A stretch of DNA of 10,764 nucleotides from contig NZVW01000080.1 of the NCBI GenBank assembly GCA_002697475.1, positions 1 to 10,764 of the forward strand, read 5' to 3'. Positions 1 to 6,241 of this stretch are shown here, piece by piece. Each line of letters begins with the position of its first letter. Position 1 is the stretch's first letter. Below the pieces are notes generated by a model. That model searched no databases. It was given only the letters and a program-made list of their open reading frames with translations, and was not told where the DNA came from. The translations under genes and the position numbers were made by a program. Source of the DNA: Aquimarina sp. Lineage in GTDB: Bacteria; Bacteroidota; Bacteroidia; Flavobacteriales; Flavobacteriaceae.

Positions 1-1323
1 GAAGTAAAACCATATATTGAAAAGGCCAAAAAAAATAATGCTGCTATTAAGTATATTTTTGAAACGCATTTTCACGCTGATTTTGTCAGTGGTCACGTTA
101 CGTTATCTAAAGAAACCGGAGCGCCAATTATATTTGGCCCCTTAGCTAATCCTAGTTTTGATGCTATTATAGCTAAGGATGGTCAGGAATTTAAGTTGGG
201 AAATGCTACCATAATAGCTTTACACACTCCTGGACATACTATGGAGAGTACAACCTATTTATTAAGAGATAAAAACGGAAAGGATTACGCAATTTTTAGC
301 GGAGATACTTTATTTCTAGGAGATGTGGGTAGACCTGATCTGGCACAGAAAGCTGCAAGTATGACGCAAGAGGAATTAGCAGAGACCTTATATGATAGTT
401 TAAGAAATAAAATAATGCCGTTAGCTGATGACGTTATTGTATATCCCGCACACGGAGCAGGATCTGCTTGTGGTAAAAATATGATGAAAGAGACAGTGGA
501 TACCTTAGGCAATCAAAAGAAGATGAATTATGCGTTGCGATCGGATATGACTAAGGAAGAATTTGTAAAAGAAGTTACCGACGGACTGTTACCTCCGCCT
601 CAATATTTTCCTTTGAACGTAAAGATGAATAAAGAGGGCTATGATGATATCGATGAGGTGTTAGAAAGAGGCACACAGGCTTTATCTCCTAATGCGTTTG
701 AAGCTGCAGCTAATGAAACCGGAGCTATTGTGTTAGATGTTCGTAATCAGGCAGAGTTTGCTAAAGGCCACGTTCCCAGATCTATTTTTATAGGATTAGA
801 TGGAAGCTTTGCTCCCTGGGTAGGAGCGCTAATAGCAGATGTAAAACAACCTGTTTTATTAGTAGCTCCAGAGGGTAGAGTGGAAGAGGCTGTTACCCGA
901 CTAAGCCGTGTAGGATTTGACCAGACTCTTGGATTCTTAAAAGGAGGATTTGAAGCGTGGAAACAAGCAGGTAAAGACTATGATACCGTAGACAGTATAT
1001 CTGCAGATACATTTAAAGAACAACTAGAGAGTGATTCCTCTACACCTGTGTTTGACGTTAGAAAAGAAGGAGAGTATGTATCAGAACATATTGCGGATGC
1101 TAAAAATACACCATTAGATTTTCTAAATGAGTATTTGGCAGAATTTCCGGAAAAGGAAACGTTTTATGTACATTGTGCGGGTGGTTATAGAAGTATGATT
1201 GCTGCTTCGATTCTAAAGAGCAGAGGGATTCATAATCTAATCGACGTAGCTGGTGGGTTTAAAGCCATTAAAGAAGCGGATATACCAGTGACCAATTATG
1301 TATGTCCTTCGACATTAAAATAA
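1..1323 (+). CDS. CstB-like persulfide dioxygenase/rhodanese fusion (5' partial)
   Basis: The frame is open from base 1, so the start lies left of the window; 440 residues are visible and I judge only a few tens are missing. The N-terminal domain is a metallo-beta-lactamase fold of the persulfide dioxygenase type: T-H23-F-H25-A-D27 (HxHxD), TPGH79, SGD102 and PAH151. By analogy with ETHE1, the iron ligands should be H23, H79 and D102. Two rhodanese domains follow. The first (about 235-320, starting near VLDVR) has VAPEGR at 288-293 where the catalytic loop should be and no cysteine, so it is probably inactive. The second (about 335-435) keeps the loop HC392AGGYRS and should be active. This order, dioxygenase then dead rhodanese then live rhodanese, is that of Staphylococcus CstB, which turns low-molecular-weight persulfides into thiosulfate in the cytoplasm. 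Substrate here is inferred. ATG at 196 is internal, not the start, because it would remove the first metal motif. Confidence 0.9.
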   Translation, partial: EVKPYIEKAKKNNAAIKYIFETHFHADFVSGHVTLSKETGAPIIFGPLANPSFDAIIAKDGQEFKLGNATIIALHTPGHTMESTTYLLRDKNGKDYAIFSGDTLFLGDVGRPDLAQKAASMTQEELAETLYDSLRNKIMPLADDVIVYPAHGAGSACGKNMMKETVDTLGNQKKMNYALRSDMTKEEFVKEVTDGLLPPPQYFPLNVKMNKEGYDDIDEVLERGTQALSPNAFEAAANETGAIVLDVRNQAEFAKGHVPRSIFIGLDGSFAPWVGALIADVKQPVLLVAPEGRVEEAVTRLSRVGFDQTLGFLKGGFEAWKQAGKDYDTVDSISADTFKEQLESDSSTPVFDVRKEGEYVSEHIADAKNTPLDFLNEYLAEFPEKETFYVHCAGGYRSMIAASILKSRGIHNLIDVAGGFKAIKEADIPVTNYVCPSTLK

Positions 1324-1346
1324 AATTATGTTTTTGATAATTAGAT

Positions 1347-1374
1347 AAAGTCCGCTGAATGCGGACTTTTTTTT
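1347..1374 (+). terminator. Rho-independent terminator of the CstB-like gene
   Basis: A perfect nine-base stem, AAAGTCCGC (1347-1355) pairing with GCGGACTTT (1361-1369), closes a five-base TGAAT loop and runs into a T tract to 1374. It begins 24 bases after the stop codon. It is the strongest intrinsic terminator in the window and separates the CstB-like gene from the racemase, so the racemase needs its own promoter. Confidence 0.92.
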
Positions 1375-1467
1375 ATAAAATCACATTAAACCTCTTTCTC
1401 TATTAAGAATCTCTTTTGCAGAAAAGACTTTCTTACCTTTCTCAAAATTGATAATTAAAGAACAACA

Positions 1468-1511
1468 GTAATCTGGGTTACTTCAAAACAAATCAAAAGT
1501 ACTTATCTTAT
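1468..1511 (+). promoter_or_regulatory. Operator plus -7 element of the racemase gene
   Basis: An imperfect copy of the shared palindrome reads GTAAT-CTGG-GTTAC (1468-1481), with one mismatch in the left half. The sequence TATCTTAT starts at 1504, exactly 29.5 bases downstream of the palindrome centre (1474.5), the same distance as in the other three promoters. TATCTTAT shares its first six bases with the cydA and yeeE elements but ends AT rather than TG. The predicted transcript would begin near 1516, about 17 bases before ATG 1533. This is the weakest of the four sites by sequence; the exact spacing is what makes it convincing. Confidence 0.65.
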
Positions 1512-1532
1512 GGATCTAAAAAACATTGGATT

Positions 1533-2216
1533 ATGAAAACTTTAGGGCTTATAGGTGGCACTTCCTGGCACGCCACGGTAGAATATTATCGATTAATCAA
1601 CACCTTAGTGTCTCAAAAGATTGGTGCACAGGCTAATCCTGAGCTTTTACTATATAGTATTAACGTAGAGGTGATGCGTAGAGGAGACGAAGATGAAATT
1701 AATGCTAAATACTTAGAAGTGTCAAAAACGCTGCAAAATGCAGGTGCTAAAGGTATCGTTATCTGTGCCAATACACCACATATGGTGTATGATGATGTAC
1801 AACCTAAAATTGACATCCCAATATTGCATATCGCTACAGCCACAGGTAAAGAGGCCAAATTAAAAGGATTGAAAAAATTAGGATTACTGGGCACTAAACC
1901 AACAATGCAGGGAGATTTTATATCCAAAATACTAGCAGAGGTTTTTGCTATAGAAACTTTAGTACCAGAGGATATAGAACGATGTCATAGCTATATTGCG
2001 GATGAATTAACGCAAGGCAAATTTACTGATGAAGCAAAGCATTTTTATCATACACAAATAGAGCTATTAAAGGAAAAAGGAGCAGATGGAATTATTTTGG
2101 GCTGTACAGAATTGCCAATGTTGATGGAAAATGAAGAAGCCGCACTCCCGATGCTTTCGACCACCTATTTACATGCACAGATGGCTGTTGATTTTATTTT
2201 GGGTAAGAAAGTTTAA
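1533..2216 (+). CDS. Aspartate/glutamate racemase family protein (YgeA-like)
   Basis: This 227-residue cytoplasmic protein belongs to the PLP-independent Asp/Glu racemase superfamily and resembles E. coli YgeA along its whole length. The N-terminus reads LIGGTSWHAT, the usual phosphate/substrate-binding loop after the first strand. The two catalytic cysteines of the two-base mechanism are present: C78 in ICANTPH and C191 in GCTELP. Length is normal and both halves of the pseudo-symmetric fold are intact, so the enzyme should be active. YgeA-type enzymes have broad amino-acid racemase activity, so the substrate cannot be fixed from sequence. ATG 1533 directly precedes the conserved N-terminal strand. 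The gene stands alone between the upstream terminator and a gene-free repeat region. It has its own promoter with a copy of the operator found before cydA and yeeE, which is unexpected for a racemase. Confidence 0.88.
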   Translation: MKTLGLIGGTSWHATVEYYRLINTLVSQKIGAQANPELLLYSINVEVMRRGDEDEINAKYLEVSKTLQNAGAKGIVICANTPHMVYDDVQPKIDIPILHIATATGKEAKLKGLKKLGLLGTKPTMQGDFISKILAEVFAIETLVPEDIERCHSYIADELTQGKFTDEAKHFYHTQIELLKEKGADGIILGCTELPMLMENEEAALPMLSTTYLHAQMAVDFILGKKV

Positions 2217-2558
2217 TTTTTTTCAATCAGTTTAAATCAAAGTTGAATTTTGCATAACTATAGATGGGCTTTGCAAGACTGCAGATGGACCTTGTACGAC
2301 CTCCGATGGTCATTGTACAACTAAAGGAGGTCATTGTTTAACCGTAGATGGACTTTGCACGACTGGAGATAGACTTTGCATAAGTTTCGATGGTCATTGT
2401 ATGACCGGACATACTCATTGTTTGACTGCAGATGAGGATTGTATAAGGTGAGATGGTTATTGTATAGATTCAATTGTACATTTCACAAATTAATGAACAG
2501 TCTCAAACACTGTTACGTAAAATATTGATATATTCATTTTTATTTAAATGAATATCAA
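2217..2558. other. Gene-free interval carrying a 21-bp tandem repeat
   Basis: No convincing gene is seen here on either strand. Most of the interval is the degenerate tandem repeat described separately (2251-2481). The remainder (about 2482-2558) is AT-rich and contains the eight-base self-complementary TTACGTAA at 2513-2520. I could not identify a clear -7 element for the gene starting at 2559, nor a good terminator for the racemase. Confidence 0.7.
2251..2481. repeat. Degenerate 21-bp tandem repeat, ten units plus a decayed eleventh
   Basis: Ten consecutive units start at 2251, 2272, 2293, 2314, 2335, 2356, 2377, 2398, 2419 and 2440, each exactly 21 bases long with no insertion or deletion. 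An eleventh unit (2461-2481) is recognisable but eroded, and 2241-2250 looks like the tail of a unit before the first. The consensus begins TG(T/C)A(T/C)(G/A)AC and ends GATGG(T/A)C(A/T)T. TG at the start, A at position 7 and the final T are invariant in the ten units; positions 10-11 vary most. Units differ at many positions, so the array is old. It is not CRISPR: there are no distinct repeats and spacers. Function unknown; 21 bases equals two helical turns or seven codons. Confidence 0.9.
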
Positions 2559-3056
2559 ATGTATTTTTCATTGACTCTTATAAGAAACTGCGTTTATCTT
2601 ATTTTAATTGCATTACCTTCTTTTGGATCATTTGCTCAAGAAGAAAATCCTGATGAAAAATTCAAATTGTTTGATTGGTATACCGAATTCAACTGGTTTG
2701 ACGATGATCTATTGGTGCTGAAACCTATAGAAAAGTATAAAGAAATTACTAGCTGGAATGATTTAACTCCTGAGCAAAAGAAAATCACAATAAATAAAGC
2801 CATAAATGATATGTGGTCGGAAAGAATTAGTTTTGATTCTAAAGGTAGGTTGAACTATAAAGAAAATACTTTCTGTGGTAGTTCTAGCTACAGAATTCTG
2901 AATAATCTAATCATTGAGGATGATAGAGTATTTGTAGAGTATAGTATACAATTAGACGATGAAAAGAAAGTTATCGATTTTCAGAAATGGTTTACTATCA
3001 TGGAGTGGACTGATGATAGAATTTTATTAGTAAATCAGGCGGAAAGCAGTAAATAG
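2559..3056 (+). CDS. Secreted or periplasmic protein of unknown function
   Basis: I do not recognise this 165-residue protein. Its first 27 residues look like a Sec signal peptide: a basic residue in LIRN, a hydrophobic run VYLILIALPSFG and a likely cleavage after SFAQ. A lipobox cysteine is absent, so it is probably periplasmic or secreted rather than lipid-anchored. The mature part is acidic and rich in tryptophan and tyrosine (FDWYTEFNWFDDD near 38-50) and has alternating strands in its C-terminal half, which could suit a small beta-barrel such as a lipocalin-like fold; that is a guess. There is a single cysteine at about 107. The start is ATG 2559, since the nearby ATG 2548 is in another frame and quickly stops. 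It lies just after the tandem repeat and before another orphan gene in the same direction. Confidence 0.7.
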   Translation: MYFSLTLIRNCVYLILIALPSFGSFAQEENPDEKFKLFDWYTEFNWFDDDLLVLKPIEKYKEITSWNDLTPEQKKITINKAINDMWSERISFDSKGRLNYKENTFCGSSSYRILNNLIIEDDRVFVEYSIQLDDEKKVIDFQKWFTIMEWTDDRILLVNQAESSK

Positions 3057-3134
3057 AACATTTTTGTTTTAAATTAATTTGTGTAACTCTTAATCTTCAT
3101 ATCTAAATAATAAACTTTTATATACTTTCCCTAA

Positions 3135-3677
3135 GTGTTTTACAAAGTCAGAGATATAGAAATTAACTTTAAAGAAAATGAAATTCATTTTCCTAAAGGC
3201 TATTACTTTAAGCAGAGCCCTGTTCATCATCAAAAAGTGATCAGTGCATCTGAGATCAATGAGGTCAATTTAAATACATTCCCTCCTTCACTTGTATATA
3301 GGCATAACGAAATTATATTTCTTGACAGAGAACGGAAAGAAAAGCTCCAGGTATTTGCAGAACAGCATAAAATCCCATTGGCAGATCGCTTTGATATCTG
3401 GGAACATATAAATGAAGTTTTTTTAGATACAGAATTTGAAGACTATCAAAAGCAAAATACACTAAGATTACTATATCATAACGGATTAACGTTTGAAGAA
3501 GTCAAATCCATACGCAAAAAAGTGTCGAAAACTATGAGTCTAAATTTAATTATACCTATTTGGGAATGGGCATACTTAGGACTGTTCGATTACCTAAGTT
3601 GGACTTTTTTGACGAAAAAGAAATACTGGTGGGCTATGGATATTGGTATGCGGAATTATAAAACTCCTAAATCTTAA
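3135..3677 (+). CDS. Hypothetical protein, probable GTG start
   Basis: This is a 180-residue protein with no motif I can assign. It has no signal peptide. The N-terminal part (FYKVRDIEINFKENEIHFPKG) and the segment with DRFDIWEHINEVFLDTEF look like a compact, mostly soluble domain. The C-terminal 45 residues are aromatic-rich (IPIWEWAYLGLFDYLSWTF, KKKYWWAMD) and may contact a membrane. The start is GTG 3135: an in-frame TAA lies immediately upstream at 3132-3134 and the next in-frame ATG is far inside, so no ATG start is possible for the full domain. TATACTTT at 3121-3128 is a weak -7-like sequence that would give a very short leader. The gene ends one base before the stop of the convergent hydroxylase gene, with no terminator between. 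Confidence 0.68.
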   Translation: MFYKVRDIEINFKENEIHFPKGYYFKQSPVHHQKVISASEINEVNLNTFPPSLVYRHNEIIFLDRERKEKLQVFAEQHKIPLADRFDIWEHINEVFLDTEFEDYQKQNTLRLLYHNGLTFEEVKSIRKKVSKTMSLNLIIPIWEWAYLGLFDYLSWTFLTKKKYWWAMDIGMRNYKTPKS

Positions 3678-3678
3678 A

Positions 3679-4560
3679 TTACCTGGCAGTACGATCTTTC
3701 TTAAACCCATGAGCAACCTGACCCATAAAACCTTTGGGAATATGTTCATCTCCGGGAAAACCAATTTCAACAGTTCCGCTATCTTCCGGGATATAGTTAG
3801 TTTTAAAAATATAGTCCCAAATACTTAAGCTAATTCCAAAATTAACCCCATAAGAACCTGTCGGTAAGGTATAGGCGTGATGATATAAATGCATCACCGG
3901 ATTATTAAAGATATATTTTAAAGGTCCCCATGTGATTTTTACATTGGCGTGGTTTAAATGACCTATGGTAATGGCTATAAAATGTACGATATAAGCCTGC
4001 TCCGGTTCAAAACCTCCTAACACCATAACACCAAGGGTTTTTAGAGGTTTATAAAAAATATTTTCCATCCAGTGATAACGCAGATGTGCTGCAAACCCCA
4101 TTTCTTTTACGCTATGGTGTATCTGATGGTATTTCCAAAGTGCAGGATATCTATGTAATAATACATGAGTAAACCACTGTACAAAATCTAAAACAATGAA
4201 AAATATGAGTAATTGTAACCACATCGGCCAATCAGAAGTGTCTACTATGGCAAGAGAAGTTGTCTTTATACCGATATCGGTAAAAAATAGTTCTAATAAT
4301 TTATAAAAACCACTGATAACAATAGCAAAGACAAAAAAATTGAAGAACATATATAAGGCATCAAGCCAAAAATCCTTTCTGAAAACAGATTGATTTTTAC
4401 GCCACGGAAAAGCAATTTCTAATCCCCAAACTAGTAGGGATATCACAATAAGTCCCCAAAAATAGTTGTGATACCAGCTTACCTGAAACAAAATAGATTT
4501 CCAGGTATAATTGATAGTTCCCAGTAATGCGCTGATAAAACCTTCCAGATAATACTCCAT
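3679..4560 (-). CDS. Membrane fatty acid hydroxylase / sterol desaturase family protein
   Basis: This 293-residue integral membrane protein has the histidine pattern of the di-iron fatty acid hydroxylase/sterol desaturase superfamily. The boxes are H132-V-L-L-H136, H145-Q-I-H148-H149, H201-L-N-H204 and H224-L-Y-H227-H228, with extra histidines at 159 and 163. These should hold two irons for an O2-dependent hydroxylation or desaturation of a lipid. The first 130 residues contain several hydrophobic segments (about 33-50, 66-90 and 114-130), and the catalytic part faces the cytoplasm in known members. The natural substrate is unknown; such genes are common in Bacteroidota and not tied to sterols. 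It is transcribed away from cydA, and its promoter has the same operator at the same spacing as cydA, suggesting co-regulation with terminal respiration. Start ATG is at 4560. It ends one base from the convergent gene on its left. Confidence 0.87.
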   Translation of the reverse strand: MEYYLEGFISALLGTINYTWKSILFQVSWYHNYFWGLIVISLLVWGLEIAFPWRKNQSVFRKDFWLDALYMFFNFFVFAIVISGFYKLLELFFTDIGIKTTSLAIVDTSDWPMWLQLLIFFIVLDFVQWFTHVLLHRYPALWKYHQIHHSVKEMGFAAHLRYHWMENIFYKPLKTLGVMVLGGFEPEQAYIVHFIAITIGHLNHANVKITWGPLKYIFNNPVMHLYHHAYTLPTGSYGVNFGISLSIWDYIFKTNYIPEDSGTVEIGFPGDEHIPKGFMGQVAHGFKKDRTAR

Positions 4561-4585
4561 AAATCGTCTACATCAATAACTAGGA

Positions 4586-4629
4586 CGAAAATACTATTTT
4601 TTTATGCATATCAATGTAACCTAAGTTAC
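4586..4629 (-). promoter_or_regulatory. Operator plus -7 element of the hydroxylase gene (minus strand)
   Basis: A perfect palindrome GTAAC-CTAA-GTTAC occupies 4616-4629 (centre 4622.5). Read on the minus strand, TATTTTCG runs from 4593 down to 4586; it matches TAnnTTTG at all but one base. The first T of that element lies 29.5 bases from the palindrome centre, identical to the cydA and yeeE promoters. The predicted transcript start is near 4581, leaving a leader of about 20 bases before the ATG at 4560. The cydA promoter is about 200 bases away with its own copy, so the divergent genes do not share one operator. Confidence 0.75.
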
Positions 4630-4792
4630 CTTGCCAAACTTATTATTTAGTCAGATAGATTTTGGAAACTCTTCCTTATTGAACAAAAATCCTTTTACTA
4701 AAAAATAAAATAGAAATTATTCAGGGACACGTTTTATAACAGTAAGTTTATAAAAATAAAGCAACTCTTTTTTTCAAATTTATGAGGATTAA

Positions 4793-4836
4793 GTAACTTT
4801 TGTTACCTGGTTTTTGCGTTTTGTACCGTATCTTTG
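4793..4836 (+). promoter_or_regulatory. Operator plus -7 element of cydAB
   Basis: A perfect palindrome GTAAC-TTTT-GTTAC spans 4793-4806 (centre 4799.5). A full match to the Bacteroidota -7 consensus, TATCTTTG, spans 4829-4836, starting 29.5 bases from the centre. There is no TTTG at normal -33 spacing; the nearest, 4813-4816, is too close. This fits a promoter depending on an activator centred near -41.5. The predicted start of transcription is about 4841, roughly 15 bases before the cydA ATG. Confidence 0.82.
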
Positions 4837-4855
4837 AGGAACAAATTTCTCTTCT

Positions 4856-6238
4856 ATGGATACAGAAATTCTCGCCAGAATCCAATTTGCTTTTACTGTT
4901 GCTTTTCATTATATCTATCCGCCTTTAAGTATTGGTTTAGGTTTACTTATGGTCATTTTTGAAAGTATTTATGTACGGACTAAAAAGAAAGAGTATCACA
5001 TTTTAGCTAAATTTTGGACAAAGATATTCGCCCTTACCTTTGGAATAGGAGTAGTAACGGGTATAGTTATGGAGTTTGAGTTTGGTACCAATTGGGCAGT
5101 GTATAGTCGTTATGTAGGTGATGTATTTGGTAGTGCATTAGCGGCAGAAGGTATTTTTGCCTTTGCATTGGAGAGTGGTTTCCTTGGAGTGCTTCTCTTT
5201 GGTTGGAATAGAGTAAAACCTTGGGTACATCTGGTCGCAACCATTGGTGTATTTTTAGGTTCTATGTTTTCTGCGATTTGGATTGTCGTAGCCAATAGCT
5301 GGCAACAAACCCCAGCGGGCTATCATATTGTAGGAGAAGGAATGAATGCCAGAGCAGAGATTACAGACTTTTGGGCTATGGTATTTAATCCCTCAAGTGT
5401 GGATAGGTTAAACCATGTATGGTTAGGTGCTTTTTTAGCGGGTGCTTTTTTAGTACTTAGTGTACATGCCTATTATTTGGTTAAAGGACGGTATGTTGAA
5501 ATATCTAAAAAAGCATTTAAGATAGCACTAGTAGTAGCCACGATTTTTTCCTTGGGTCAATTAGCCTCAGGACATAGTTCTGCAGAAGGTGTGTCAAAAA
5601 ATCAACCGGCTAAGTTGGCTGCTATGGAAGGTCATTTTGATAAAAATGCTCCTGCGGATATGTATCTTATGGGATGGGTGGATAAGAAGGAGGAGCGTGT
5701 GACCGGAATTAAAATTCCAGGCGGGCTTTCCTTTTTGATGCACTATGATTTTGATGCTCCGGTTACTGGTCTGTCGGCTTTTCCGATAGATGAACGACCT
5801 GGTCAGGTTAATGCTGTTTTTCAGTTTTATCATATTATGGTGGCGATTGGAATGACGCTTATCCTATTAACTTGTTTGGCAGTATTCTTTTGGTTTAGAA
5901 AGTCCTTATTTGATAAAAAATGGTTGCTTTGGGTATTTGTGTTCGCTGCAATTTTACCTCAGATAGCTAATCAAGTGGGGTGGTTCACCGCAGAGATGGG
6001 TAGGCAACCCTGGGTGGTATATGGTTTATTAAGAACCTCTGAAGCCTTTTCTCAGGCAGTAACCGATAATCAGATTCTATTCTCATTAATTCTTTTTTTA
6101 ATCGTTTATACGCTGTTGTTTTTGCTTTTTGTATATCTACTCAACAAAAAAATCAAACACGGGCCGTATGATGAATCAGAGGATGATGACCGACCCTTGA
6201 CTAAAGAGATCGCCGAAGTAATAACAGGAAATGCATAA
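4856..6238 (+). CDS. cydA: Cytochrome bd ubiquinol/menaquinol oxidase subunit I
   Basis: CydA carries the hemes and quinol site of cytochrome bd, which reduces O2 to water with high affinity without pumping protons. At 460 residues it is shorter than E. coli CydA (about 520). Key residues are visible: H18 (heme b595/d-region axial His, in FAFTVAFHYI), E98 and E106 (the AAEG...LES proton path), H187 and M328 (heme b558 ligands; RLNHVWL and YHIMVAIG), K253 and E258 (quinol-loop KLAAMEGH), and GRQPW at 382-386. Most of the length difference is in the periplasmic quinol loop between about 245 and 320, which lacks the long insertion, placing it in the short-Q-loop group. About nine membrane segments are expected. 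ATG 4856 follows the predicted promoter directly. It is the first gene of an operon with cydB. Bd oxidases tolerate sulfide and nitric oxide, which suits the sulfur genes nearby. Confidence 0.97.
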   Translation: MDTEILARIQFAFTVAFHYIYPPLSIGLGLLMVIFESIYVRTKKKEYHILAKFWTKIFALTFGIGVVTGIVMEFEFGTNWAVYSRYVGDVFGSALAAEGIFAFALESGFLGVLLFGWNRVKPWVHLVATIGVFLGSMFSAIWIVVANSWQQTPAGYHIVGEGMNARAEITDFWAMVFNPSSVDRLNHVWLGAFLAGAFLVLSVHAYYLVKGRYVEISKKAFKIALVVATIFSLGQLASGHSSAEGVSKNQPAKLAAMEGHFDKNAPADMYLMGWVDKKEERVTGIKIPGGLSFLMHYDFDAPVTGLSAFPIDERPGQVNAVFQFYHIMVAIGMTLILLTCLAVFFWFRKSLFDKKWLLWVFVFAAILPQIANQVGWFTAEMGRQPWVVYGLLRTSEAFSQAVTDNQILFSLILFLIVYTLLFLLFVYLLNKKIKHGPYDESEDDDRPLTKEIAEVITGNA

Positions 6239-6241
6239 ATT

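Noticed and set aside
196..1323. Treating ATG 196 as the start of the metallo-beta-lactamase gene
   Set aside because: The frame is open to base 1 and the essential THFHAD motif (residues 22-27) lies upstream of that ATG, so the gene is simply cut by the window edge.
1415..1441. TTTTG and TACCTTTC considered as the racemase promoter
   Set aside because: The spacer is about 15 bases, short for a Bacteroidota promoter, and the operator-linked element at 1504 is a better candidate.
2251..2481. The tandem array considered as a CRISPR array
   Set aside because: Units abut directly with a 21-base period and no spacers, and no cas gene is present.
2513..2520. TTACGTAA palindrome before the exported-protein gene
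   Set aside because: It lacks the N4 spacing and half-sites of the shared operator, and eight-base self-complementary AT-rich words are common.
3083..3096. GTAAC half-site upstream of the gene at 3135, considered as a fifth operator
   Set aside because: The right half (AATCT) does not match GTTAC, and no proper -7 element lies 29.5 bases from its would-be centre; it is a lone half-site.
3643..3828. Short plus-strand frame across the convergent gene ends
   Set aside because: It overlaps the end of one gene and the antisense of the hydroxylase, with no recognisable protein features; a shadow frame.
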